Below are positions 8,244 through 15,134 of a DNA stretch of 33,188 nt, one piece after another. This DNA is from DASYRX01 sp035253645 (lineage in GTDB: Bacteria > Gemmatimonadota > Gemmatimonadetes > Gemmatimonadales > Gemmatimonadaceae): positions 1 to 33,188 of the forward strand of contig DATFBW010000434.1 of assembly GCA_035253645.1 (NCBI GenBank), in the 5' to 3' direction. The stretch's first letter is position 1, and each line of letters begins with the position of its first letter. Both the position numbers and the translations under genes were made by a program. Below the pieces are notes generated by a model, which saw nothing but the letters and a program-made list of their open reading frames with translations, made no database searches and was not told the origin of the DNA.

Positions 8244-8708
8244 CTACTGCAGGAGGTTCAAGCGGACAGGTGGTGAGTGGACGACAAAATCGCCGGCCTG
8301 CATCGTCGCGGTCGCGAAGTACTCACCTGGAGGGAGCGGCGAAGGTTCGAGCCCGCCGGCGAATACGTTGTTCCCCGTCCAGACAAACGTGAATGTGCGC
8401 GCCTCGTCCTTGGCCAGGTTGAGGGTCGTCACGACAGGAAGGCAAGTCCAACCATCCTCTGGCGTCACGATGCGCCCGCGTGGATCGCGGATGAACGCGA
8501 AGACCTGGCACGCGTTCGGGAACCGGATGGATACCGGTTCGCCGAAGTTGTTCGTCGCGGTCACGCGGATGGTGTCGGGCTCGCCCAGACGGATGCTGGT
8601 CCTGCTAACAGCTATGCGCAGCACGACTTCGTCTCGGATCTTCGGGACCGCGGGGTCCTGCATGCACCCTGCGGTGAGGGGGCCGATGAGTAGTAGGCGC
8701 CAGCGCAT
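8244..8708 (-). CDS. Small lipoprotein with BsuPI-like beta domain
   Basis: A 154-residue protein with a lipoprotein signal (MRWRLLLIGPLTAGC, Cys15). The rest looks like a single immunoglobulin-type beta sandwich: LRIAVSRTSIRLGEPDTIRV, TNNFGEPVSIRFPNACQVFAF, WTCLPVVTTLNLAKDEARTF and LPPGEYFATATM. This pattern resembles the BsuPI (intracellular proteinase inhibitor) domain family, in which the alternating LxxGExxxxxxxxxxN motif and the final LxPGxY strand are typical. Assignment is by eye and only moderate; an inhibitor role is not shown. It heads the minus-strand unit with the M19 and TPR genes. Confidence 0.7.
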   Translation of the reverse strand: MRWRLLLIGPLTAGCMQDPAVPKIRDEVVLRIAVSRTSIRLGEPDTIRVTATNNFGEPVSIRFPNACQVFAFIRDPRGRIVTPEDGWTCLPVVTTLNLAKDEARTFTFVWTGNNVFAGGLEPSPLPPGEYFATATMQAGDFVVHSPPVRLNLLQ

Positions 8709-8742
8709 GCCAGAAGTCTCCCTTGGAGCGCTGGCGCGCGCC

Positions 8743-8777
8743 AGATGCGAGATACGAGATACCAGGCAGGGGTAAGG
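8743..8777. repeat. 7-bp-period array, AGATACN word
   Basis: Five consecutive heptads: AGATGCG, AGATACG, AGATACC, AGGCAGG, GGTAAGG. It lies in the 126-base divergent intergenic region between the lipoprotein start (8708) and the D-aminoacylase start (8835). I see no convincing promoter boxes or other genes in this region. Confidence 0.6.
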
Positions 8778-8834
8778 CGCCGGAAGACAGGAGCAGGCTT
8801 GCGGCTGGCGACGTCGCGGCGTACAAAACTGGCC

Positions 8835-10535
8835 ATGCGCCGATCGCTCCTACTACTCGCCGCCGCATTGTGTCCCTGCGTCGTTTTTGCACAGGGACGC
8901 GCAGGATCTGCCCGTGCCGACACCGGACTCTTCGATCTCATCATCGCCGGGGGCCGCATCTACGATGGTACGGGGAACCCCTGGTTTTACGCTGACGTTG
9001 GAATTCGCGGTGGCCGCATAGCAGCCGTGGGTCGGCTCGATAGCGCGCGAGCCACCAGGCGAGTAGATGCCAAAGGGAAGGCGGTGATCCCCGGGATCAT
9101 CGACCTGCATTCGCACGCCGACGACGGTTCGAGTCCACGCGGAGGCTTTCGGGACCCTAACGCAAAGCGCCGCGCAGCGCCGAATCTTGTGATGCAGGGC
9201 GTCACCACCGTCGTGGTGAATCAGGACGGCCGCTCGCCGCTTCCGATCGCCGAGCAGCGGGCGACTGTAGAGCGGCTCGGGATCGGGCCTAACGCGATCC
9301 TGCTGGTCGGCCATGGCTCCGTGAGGGCGCGCGTGATGGGCACGGACTTCAGGCGTGCGGCCCGTCCCGAGGAGATCGCCGCCATGCGCGAGCTCGTTAG
9401 GCAGGGCCTCCGCGAAGGCGCCTGGGGACTTTCGGCAGGTCTGGAATACACGCCGGGCCGCTGGAGCACGACGGACGAAGTCGTCGCGCTCGCCCAGGAG
9501 ATCGTGCCCTATCGCGGCGTGTACATCTCGCACGAACGCAGCGAGGGCCAGGACCCGATGTGGTTTTGGCCCAGCCAGGATCCACCCGGCGCGCCGACGC
9601 TGCTCGACGCGGTCCGCGAAACGATCGAGATCGGCGAGCGCACAGGGGCCACTGTCGTGGCATCACATCTCAAAGCGAAGGGTTTCAACTACTGGGGCTC
9701 ATCCAATGCTGCGCTGGAGTTGATCGAGCGGGCCCGCGCACGGGGCGTAGACGTGTGGGCCGATCAGTACCCGTACAACACCAGCGGATCCGACGGCTCT
9801 ACTGTGCTGGTTCCCGATTGGGCGTTAGGCAGCGGCGATTACGCGGCCGGCCTTCGGCGTACATTGGCTGACAGCACGCTCGCAGCGAAGGTGCGCCGCG
9901 ACATCGCGCACGAGATCGCGCGGCGCGGGGGCGCCGAACAGGTGATGATCTTCGACTTCCCCGACTCGGCGCTGAACGGAAAGACATTGTCGCAAATCGC
10001 CGCGGGATGGAGTGTGACGCCCATCGAGGGCGCGATCCAACTGCAGTTACGCGGGTATCCCAGCCGGCGGGGCGGCGCCCGCGTGCGCGGCTTTTCGCTC
10101 GCAGAGGGAGACATCGAGCTGATCGCCACGCGTTCCTGGGTCGCAACAGCGTCGGACGCCGGAATCGCGCTGCCAGAAGATGGCCCGGCGACGCACGCTC
10201 GGTTCTATGGCACCTTCCCGCGCAAGTTGCGTCGTTATGCACTGGAGCGAGACGTTCTCTCGTTCGAGAGCGCCATCCGCTCCATGACGTCGCTTCCGGC
10301 GCAGATTCTCGGGCTCCGGGATCGCGGAATGATCCGCGAAGGGATGGTCGCCGATATCGCTCTCATCGATCCCACCACAATTCGGGACAAGGCTACGTTC
10401 TTCCAACCGCACCAGTATGCGGAAGGTGTGCTGGGCGTGTGGGTGAACGGAATTGAAGTCGTCGCGAATGGGCAGCCCACGTGGGCGTTGCCAGGACGTG
10501 TGCTGACCAAGACGGGACCGCGCTTTCAGCCCTAG
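8835..10535 (+). CDS. N-acyl-D-amino-acid deacylase / D-aminoacylase-type amidohydrolase, secreted
   Basis: A 566-residue member of the metal-dependent amidohydrolase superfamily. From ATG 8835 it has a signal peptide (MRRSLLLLAAALCPCVVFAQ), the N-terminal beta domain (DLIIAGGRIYDGTG), the metal motif HSH at residues 92-94, then GAWGLSAGLEYTPG, YISHERSEGQ, VVASHLKAKG and DQYPYNTSGS, all typical of D-aminoacylases, which remove the acyl group from N-acyl-D-amino acids. The frame is open to 8745, but that extension is basic and not family-like, so the signal-peptide ATG is used; no good ribosome site is seen. Its TAG stop overlaps the TAG stop of the convergent HrpB gene. Four CCTAAC/GTTAGG words lie within. 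Substrate is inferred from family. Confidence 0.9.
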   Translation: MRRSLLLLAAALCPCVVFAQGRAGSARADTGLFDLIIAGGRIYDGTGNPWFYADVGIRGGRIAAVGRLDSARATRRVDAKGKAVIPGIIDLHSHADDGSSPRGGFRDPNAKRRAAPNLVMQGVTTVVVNQDGRSPLPIAEQRATVERLGIGPNAILLVGHGSVRARVMGTDFRRAARPEEIAAMRELVRQGLREGAWGLSAGLEYTPGRWSTTDEVVALAQEIVPYRGVYISHERSEGQDPMWFWPSQDPPGAPTLLDAVRETIEIGERTGATVVASHLKAKGFNYWGSSNAALELIERARARGVDVWADQYPYNTSGSDGSTVLVPDWALGSGDYAAGLRRTLADSTLAAKVRRDIAHEIARRGGAEQVMIFDFPDSALNGKTLSQIAAGWSVTPIEGAIQLQLRGYPSRRGGARVRGFSLAEGDIELIATRSWVATASDAGIALPEDGPATHARFYGTFPRKLRRYALERDVLSFESAIRSMTSLPAQILGLRDRGMIREGMVADIALIDPTTIRDKATFFQPHQYAEGVLGVWVNGIEVVANGQPTWALPGRVLTKTGPRFQP

Positions 10536-13012
10536 GGCCGCGACCGGTTCGTCCGTCGCGTAGCAGGAGCGTTCAGCGGATCATCGGGCCACGGGTGCTT
10601 CGGATAGCGGCCTCGCAGCTCCTTGCGCACCTCGAAGTACGAAGTACGCCAGAAGCTCGCGAGATCTGTCGTAACTTGGACCGGACGCCGGCTGGGCGAA
10701 AGCAAATGCATCGTCACGGGCTTGCGGCCAGCAAGGATGGTGGGCGTGCTCGTTAGGCCGAACACCTCCTGCAACTTGACGGCGAGCACTGGCGTTGCCG
10801 GATCGCTGTAGTCGACGGCGATCCGCGAGCCGCTGGGCACCTGGATGTGCGTTGGTGCCAGTTGATCGAGCTTGGCGCGCTGCTGCCACGTCAATAACTC
10901 GCGTACCGCGTCCTCCACGGAGATGCGCAAGATCTCCTGACGGCGGCGCAACCCGGTGAGGTACGGGGCTAGCCACTTGTCGCTTGTTAGGCGCAAACCT
11001 GCGTTTGAGACGTCCGGCCATTCCGGATCATGCGCATGCAGAAATGCCAAGCGATTTCTGAGGGTGACGGCGTCTCGCGTCCAGTTCAGCATCGAGAAAT
11101 CACTTTCCAGGATGACACGCTGGATCGCGCGCGTGATGTCTTGTTCCGACGGATGTTTGAGCGGTGCATCTGCCAAAACGATCGCACCGAGCACGCGGCG
11201 GCGGCGCGCGCTCACGCTGCCAGTTGTTTCGTCCCACTGAATGGTGTCGCTGATTTCGATCTGATCGGCGAAATGTTCCTCGATCTCCTCCGCCGTGATC
11301 GGCGCCGCAAGCAGGATCAGGCTCTCGGGGCCACGAGCATCGAGCTCGGCGGCGACGATGTACGGCTCGTTATGCATCCCGCTCCCAGGGGGAAGTACGG
11401 CTCCCATCCCCTGCCGCAACACGTAACGTGGCGCGGTGCCTTCGCGGCGTTGTGCGATCCGGTCCGGGTATGCCAGTGCGAGCAGCCACCCTGCCGCACG
11501 AACGTCCGAAGCACCTTGTACGGCGAGGCGGTCACGCCAGCGGTCAGCAGTCTTACGCAGACGCTGCAGAGAGGCAGCAGCCTGCCTTCGGCCGTGCAGC
11601 ATGTCGAGGCGGGTACGCAAATCGGGATCGCGTTCATGCGGCACGCCGCCGAGGATGTCCCGTTCCTCGAGCAGGGCCGCCAGGTCGCAGGCGAGCGCTC
11701 CGTGGCCTGCGTCCCGCGCCGTTATGAGCATATGCGCAATCCGCGGATGAGCGCCTAACGCGGCAAGGTCGCGTCCGTGCGACGTGATGGCTGTGTCGAG
11801 CGCGCCTAACTCCCGCAGGAGCTCGCGGGCATGTGCGGTAGCGCCTTCCGGAGGGAGGTCGAGCCAGCGGAGTTGCGCCGGGTCGGCTATGCCGACCACG
11901 GCGAGGTCGAGCACCAGAGGCGCCAGGTCAGCTTCGAGGATCTCAGGCGTGTCGTGGGGCTTAAGCAGCGCCTCGTCGGCGGCGCTCCACAGCCGATAAC
12001 ACACACCAGGGCCCATCCGACCCGCGCGACCACGTCGTTGGTCTGCGGCAGCCCGAGACACGCGCACGGTTTCCAGGCGCGTCATCCCCGTACGCGGCGA
12101 GTAGCGCGGTATGCGGGTGTAGCCGGAATCTATGACGACGCCAATGCCCTCGATCGTTAGGCTCGTCTGCGCGATTGTGGTCGCAAGCACAACCTTACGC
12201 GTGCCAGCAGGGCTGGGTTGGATAGCCCGATCCTGATCCTCCAGGGACATGCTGCCAAAGAGGGGGATGATGCTCATCCCTCGCGGGAGCGCGCGCGATT
12301 GCAGCGCTTCAGCTACTCGGCGGATTTCCCCGGCGCCGGGAAGGAAGACGAGTATATCCCCTGGATCCGCGGCGGCGCTGGTCACGGCGGCAACTACCGC
12401 AGCTTCGCGCGAGGTTGCGGAACGGTATGGGACGTAGCGCGTCTCAACGGGGAACGCTTTTCCTTCGCTCGTTATGACGGGCGCGTTGCCCAATAACCGT
12501 GCGACACGGGCACCATCGAGCGTCGCAGACATAACGAGCACGCCCAGGTCGTCGCGCAGCTCGTCGCGCGCGTGCAGCGTGAGGGCAAGGCCGAGGTCTG
12601 CGTGTACGCTGCGTTCATGGAACTCGTCAAATATCACGAGCCCCACACCGTCGAGTGTTGGATCTGACGCGATCATACGCGAGAGCACGCCCTCAGTAAC
12701 CACCTCCACGCGCGTACGGCGACCGATCCGCGACTCTAACCGCACGCGAAAGCCAACGGTCTCGCCGACGTTTTCGCCAAGGAGTTGAGCCATGCGATGT
12801 GCCGCGGCGCGTGCCGCGAGTCGCCGTGGTTCCAGCACGATGATCTTTCGTCCTGCGAGCCAGGATTCGTGGAGCAGCGCGAGCGGCACGTGCGTCGTCT
12901 TGCCCGCGCCAGGCGGCGCAACCAGCACCGCGGTTGCCGCTGAGAACAGCGCGTTCTTCAGGCGCGGAAGCGCCTCGTCCACCGGCAACGCTTCGAATAC
13001 TTGGCGGCGCAT
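10532..13012 (-). CDS. hrpB: ATP-dependent RNA helicase HrpB (DEAH family)
   Basis: An 826-residue cytoplasmic helicase. From the ATG at 13012 the order is: PVDEALPRLKNAL lead, Walker A APPGAGKTT at 32-40, motif Ia LEPRRLAARAAAHRMA, TEGVL near 107-110, DEFH at 129-132, MSAT at 161-164, QTSLTIEGIGVVIDSG (motif V), then DQRRGRAGRMGPG (motif VI). A helicase-associated region follows, and a C-terminal HrpB-specific domain ends with WPDDPLNAPATRR, as usual. Length matches family members (about 800-850). The ORF reaches 13102, but that would overlap the divergent fpg start, and the family begins near the chosen ATG. Function of HrpB is poorly known. Copies of the motif in it include S-L-T codons AGC-CTA-ACG. 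Confidence 0.93.
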   Translation of the reverse strand: MRRQVFEALPVDEALPRLKNALFSAATAVLVAPPGAGKTTHVPLALLHESWLAGRKIIVLEPRRLAARAAAHRMAQLLGENVGETVGFRVRLESRIGRRTRVEVVTEGVLSRMIASDPTLDGVGLVIFDEFHERSVHADLGLALTLHARDELRDDLGVLVMSATLDGARVARLLGNAPVITSEGKAFPVETRYVPYRSATSREAAVVAAVTSAAADPGDILVFLPGAGEIRRVAEALQSRALPRGMSIIPLFGSMSLEDQDRAIQPSPAGTRKVVLATTIAQTSLTIEGIGVVIDSGYTRIPRYSPRTGMTRLETVRVSRAAADQRRGRAGRMGPGVCYRLWSAADEALLKPHDTPEILEADLAPLVLDLAVVGIADPAQLRWLDLPPEGATAHARELLRELGALDTAITSHGRDLAALGAHPRIAHMLITARDAGHGALACDLAALLEERDILGGVPHERDPDLRTRLDMLHGRRQAAASLQRLRKTADRWRDRLAVQGASDVRAAGWLLALAYPDRIAQRREGTAPRYVLRQGMGAVLPPGSGMHNEPYIVAAELDARGPESLILLAAPITAEEIEEHFADQIEISDTIQWDETTGSVSARRRRVLGAIVLADAPLKHPSEQDITRAIQRVILESDFSMLNWTRDAVTLRNRLAFLHAHDPEWPDVSNAGLRLTSDKWLAPYLTGLRRRQEILRISVEDAVRELLTWQQRAKLDQLAPTHIQVPSGSRIAVDYSDPATPVLAVKLQEVFGLTSTPTILAGRKPVTMHLLSPSRRPVQVTTDLASFWRTSYFEVRKELRGRYPKHPWPDDPLNAPATRRTNRSRP

Positions 13013-13079
13013 AACGTGGATGTGAACATCCGGCACGTCGCCAACGGCGGCAAGCCGCTGCCCGCAGTACATTCGCCGC

Positions 13080-13964
13080 ATGCCCGAGCTGCCTGACGTC
13101 ACGGTTTACATCGAAGCGCTCCAGCGTTTCGTAGTCGGGCACACGATCGAGCGTGCGCGCGCGCTCAATCCATTCATACTCCGCTCGGTTGAGCCGCCGT
13201 TAAGTGCAGTCGAGCAGCGCGAGGTGACTGGTGTCGCTCGCGTCGGGAAGCGGATCGTACTGAGCATGAGCGGCGACATCCATGTCGTCGTCCATCTCAT
13301 GATCGCAGGTCGGCTGCGCTGGCGGCCGCTTGGCGAAAAAGTCGCAGGGAAGCTGGCACAGGCCGCGTTCGAGTTCGCGCACGGCACCTTGTATTTGACC
13401 GAAGCCGGTTCCAAAAGACGTGCGTCGCTGCACGTGGTGCGCGGGATGGCCAATGTGCGCGCGATGGATCGCGGTGGGCTCGACGTTTTTGTCGCAACAC
13501 GCGACCAATTCGTGGCGCAGCTACGGAAGGAGAATCACACGCTCAAGCGCTCGCTAACCGATCCACGCTTTTTCGACGGTATCGGGAACGCCTATTCGGA
13601 CGAGATCCTGCACCGCGCGCGCCTTTCGCCGCTTCTGCTCACGTCGCGCATTAGTGACGAAGAAGCGACACGTTTGCTGGATGCGACGCGCCTAACGCTG
13701 ACCGAATGGATTGAGCGCATCAGAAACGAGACCGCTGACGGGTTCCCGGAAACCGTGACGGCTTTCAGGGAAGGGATGGCGGTGCATGGCCGCTACGGAA
13801 AACCGTGTCCGGTGTGCGGCACACCCGTGCAGCGGATTCGTTATGCGGACAACGAAACGAATTACTGCGCGCGCTGTCAGACGGGCGGACGGTTGCTCGC
13901 CGATCGCGCGCTATCGCGGCTGCTCAAGGAGGACTGGCCAAGATCGATTGATGAACTGGAGTAA
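13080..13964 (+). CDS. Fpg/Nei family DNA glycosylase
   Basis: A 294-residue base-excision-repair enzyme. It starts MPELPDVTVY; after removal of Met, Pro1 is the Schiff-base nucleophile and Glu2 the catalytic acid. The middle holds a helix-two-turn-helix segment (LTDPRFFDGIGNAYSDEILHRA, the usual fuller form of GIGNIYxxE). The C-terminal zinc finger has Cys243, Cys246, Cys263 and Cys266 (CPVCG...YCARCQ). The subfamily with PELPDV instead of PELPEV is usually annotated as Fpg/Nei-like, so the exact lesion range (8-oxoguanine or oxidised pyrimidines) cannot be given. About 28 residues follow the finger. It is divergent from hrpB with 67 bases between, and it ends at a 7-bp-period inverted repeat. 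Confidence 0.92.
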   Translation: MPELPDVTVYIEALQRFVVGHTIERARALNPFILRSVEPPLSAVEQREVTGVARVGKRIVLSMSGDIHVVVHLMIAGRLRWRPLGEKVAGKLAQAAFEFAHGTLYLTEAGSKRRASLHVVRGMANVRAMDRGGLDVFVATRDQFVAQLRKENHTLKRSLTDPRFFDGIGNAYSDEILHRARLSPLLLTSRISDEEATRLLDATRLTLTEWIERIRNETADGFPETVTAFREGMAVHGRYGKPCPVCGTPVQRIRYADNETNYCARCQTGGRLLADRALSRLLKEDWPRSIDELE

Positions 13965-13970
13965 GAAAAA

Positions 13971-14050
13971 AGGAGCGAGGAGTAGGGAGCGGGGAGCGAG
14001 CCATTGACTGCATCACTTTTCCCGCTCCTTGCTCCCGGCTCCTCGGTCCT
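13971..14050. repeat. Inverted repeat of GGAGCNN heptads overlapping the end of the DHFR-like gene; likely terminator
   Basis: Arms 13971-14000 and 14021-14050 pair at 24 of 30 positions with a 20-base loop. Both arms are runs of 7-bp units (GGAGCGA, GGAGTAG, GGAGCGG, GGAGCGA on the left; CCGCTCC, TTGCTCC, CGGCTCC, TCGGTCC on the right). In minus-strand direction the stem is followed by six T residues, so it fits a Rho-independent terminator for the DHFR-like gene. It also closes the convergent fpg gene. Confidence 0.72.
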
Positions 14051-14564
14051 TTACGCGGTATCGCAAATACACACAACCATTCGCCAGTACCTTATGCTCG
14101 ACCAGCGTAAGATCGATCTGCTTTTGCAATGGCAGAAAAAGCGGGATTCCGGTGCCGAGGAGGACGGGATGAATGTTCACACCCACTTCGTCGATCAGGT
14201 CGGCCACGAAGAGCGCGTTCGCCAGCTCGCCACCGCCCATGACGCAGATACCCTTACCTGACTGTTGCTTCAGTGCGCGCGTGAACTCAGCCGCGTCGGC
14301 ACGGACGATCTCGACTTCACCACTGGGATCTGGCGGGAGCGTACGGGAGAACACGTAGTTCTTGACGCCAGGGTACGACGACGTGCCGTACTTCAAGGCG
14401 GTCTCGTATGTCTTCCTCCCCATTAGCACGGTATCGATCGTCTTCCAATATTCGGCACTGATCGCGGCAATCTCGTCGTTCCATTGCAGCCAGTCGGCGC
14501 CGTGATCGGCGCGCGCGATGAAGTTATCGAGGCTATTGCCGACGCCGAACGTGACAGTGCGCAC
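14013..14564 (-). CDS. Dihydrofolate reductase-like protein (RibD C-terminal domain family)
   Basis: A 183-residue cytoplasmic protein. Typical features: FGVGNSLDNFIAR at the N-terminus, WNDEIAAISAEYWKTIDTVLMGRKTYE in the middle, YVFSRTLPP, then the cofactor-binding ICVMGGGELANALF and LIDEVGVNIHPVLLGTGIPLF. This is the RibD_C/YyaP-type reductase fold that binds NADPH; the substrate is unknown. The start is GTG at 14564: a TAG stop from the upstream CGTTAG word comes immediately before it, so no earlier start exists. The family normally ends near YLRYRV; the last 11 or so residues (KDRGAGSKEREK) are encoded by one arm of the heptad inverted repeat and look like a late addition. Confidence 0.85.
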   Translation of the reverse strand: MRTVTFGVGNSLDNFIARADHGADWLQWNDEIAAISAEYWKTIDTVLMGRKTYETALKYGTSSYPGVKNYVFSRTLPPDPSGEVEIVRADAAEFTRALKQQSGKGICVMGGGELANALFVADLIDEVGVNIHPVLLGTGIPLFLPLQKQIDLTLVEHKVLANGCVYLRYRVKDRGAGSKEREK

Positions 14565-14573
14565 CTAACGACA

Positions 14574-14615
14574 GGAACGAAGACTCAGGAACGGGGAGCT
14601 GGGAGCGGGGAGAGG
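14574..14615. repeat. 7-bp-period array, GGAGCNN word, unpaired
   Basis: Six heptads in phase: GGAACGA, AGACTCA, GGAACGG, GGAGCTG, GGAGCGG, GGAGAGG. It fills the gap between the DHFR-like start (14564) and the DUF1801 stop (14617), two genes on the minus strand. It has no complementary arm nearby, so unlike the convergent copies it does not look like a terminator. Confidence 0.65.
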
Positions 14616-14616
14616 G

Positions 14617-15060
14617 CTAGCCCTTTGAAGCAGCTTTCGTCCTCTCGCGCACGAGCTGCTGCTGATCCTTCACGCCCTGGGCAATGAGCTGTTTGAGGAC
14701 ACTCGCATCGACGTCCGCGAGCTTTTTGATGTACAGGCATGACTGGCCCGTGCTGTGCTTCCCCAGCTTCTTGAGCAAGTCCGCGTAGCGATGCAGGCCA
14801 GGGGTCACGTAGATCGTTAGGCTCGTCTTGCGCGGGGAGAAGCCGGTGAGCGGCCAGTCGCCTTCCTGGCCGCTCGCGTATTTGTAGTGGTAGCTGCCAA
14901 AGCCGACGATGCTGTCCCCCCACATCTTGGGCTCCTGCTTGGTGATCTGGCGCATGAGCGATAGCACCGTTAGGCAATCCTTGCGGCGCTGTTCGTCTGT
15001 GACGCCTTCTAAAAACTTATTGACGTTGGCGTCTGTTGGTTTGGTTTTTAGTTCAGCCAT
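14617..15060 (-). CDS. DUF1801 domain protein
   Basis: A 147-residue cytoplasmic protein. The sequence (KFLEGVTDEQRRKDCLTVLSLMRQITKQEPKMWGDSIVGFGSYHYKYASG, WPLTGFSPRKTSLTIYV, GLHRYADLLKKLGKHSTGQSCLYIKKLADVD) is the DUF1801/YdhG-like family, an alpha-beta fold related to the phosphoribosyl-binding-like YdhG/YjbR group with no established reaction. The ATG at 15060 is the only reasonable start. It is followed by the heptad array at 14574 and the DHFR-like gene; upstream is the inverted repeat at 15072-15123. Its TSLTI stretch is encoded with AGC-CTA-ACG, making a copy of the dispersed word in the same 17-base context found in hrpB. Confidence 0.85.
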   Translation of the reverse strand: MAELKTKPTDANVNKFLEGVTDEQRRKDCLTVLSLMRQITKQEPKMWGDSIVGFGSYHYKYASGQEGDWPLTGFSPRKTSLTIYVTPGLHRYADLLKKLGKHSTGQSCLYIKKLADVDASVLKQLIAQGVKDQQQLVRERTKAASKG

Positions 15061-15071
15061 AGTGTGGTCGC

Positions 15072-15123
15072 TAGCTCTTAGCTCTTAGGCGTTAGCGACC
15101 AGCCTCCTAAGAGCTAAGAGCTA
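15072..15123. repeat. Perfect 18-bp inverted repeat of TAAGAGC heptads
   Basis: Arms 15072-15089 and 15106-15123 pair perfectly over 18 bp with a 16-base loop. The units are TAAGAGC on one strand, and the right side continues with a further repeat to about 15130. It lies between the S9 peptidase stop (15135) and the DUF1801 start (15060), so it most likely ends S9 transcription. A second, nested pairing (15067-15073 with 15093-15099, GTCGCTA/TAGCGAC) could compete with the main stem. Confidence 0.75.
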
Positions 15124-15134
15124 AGAGCTAAAGA

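Noticed and set aside
13013..13079. Promoter boxes between hrpB and fpg
   Set aside because: A divergent promoter must lie near here, but I could not pick convincing -35/-10 boxes by eye.
14613..14624. Palindrome AGGGCTAGCCCT as a terminator
   Set aside because: A 12-base perfect palindrome leaves no loop; a hairpin would keep only four or so pairs, and it overlaps a stop codon.
12152..14828. A 17-base identical stretch shared by hrpB and the DUF1801 gene, as a recombination scar
   Set aside because: Both copies encode the peptide TSLTI with the same codons around the dispersed word, so convergent coding explains it.
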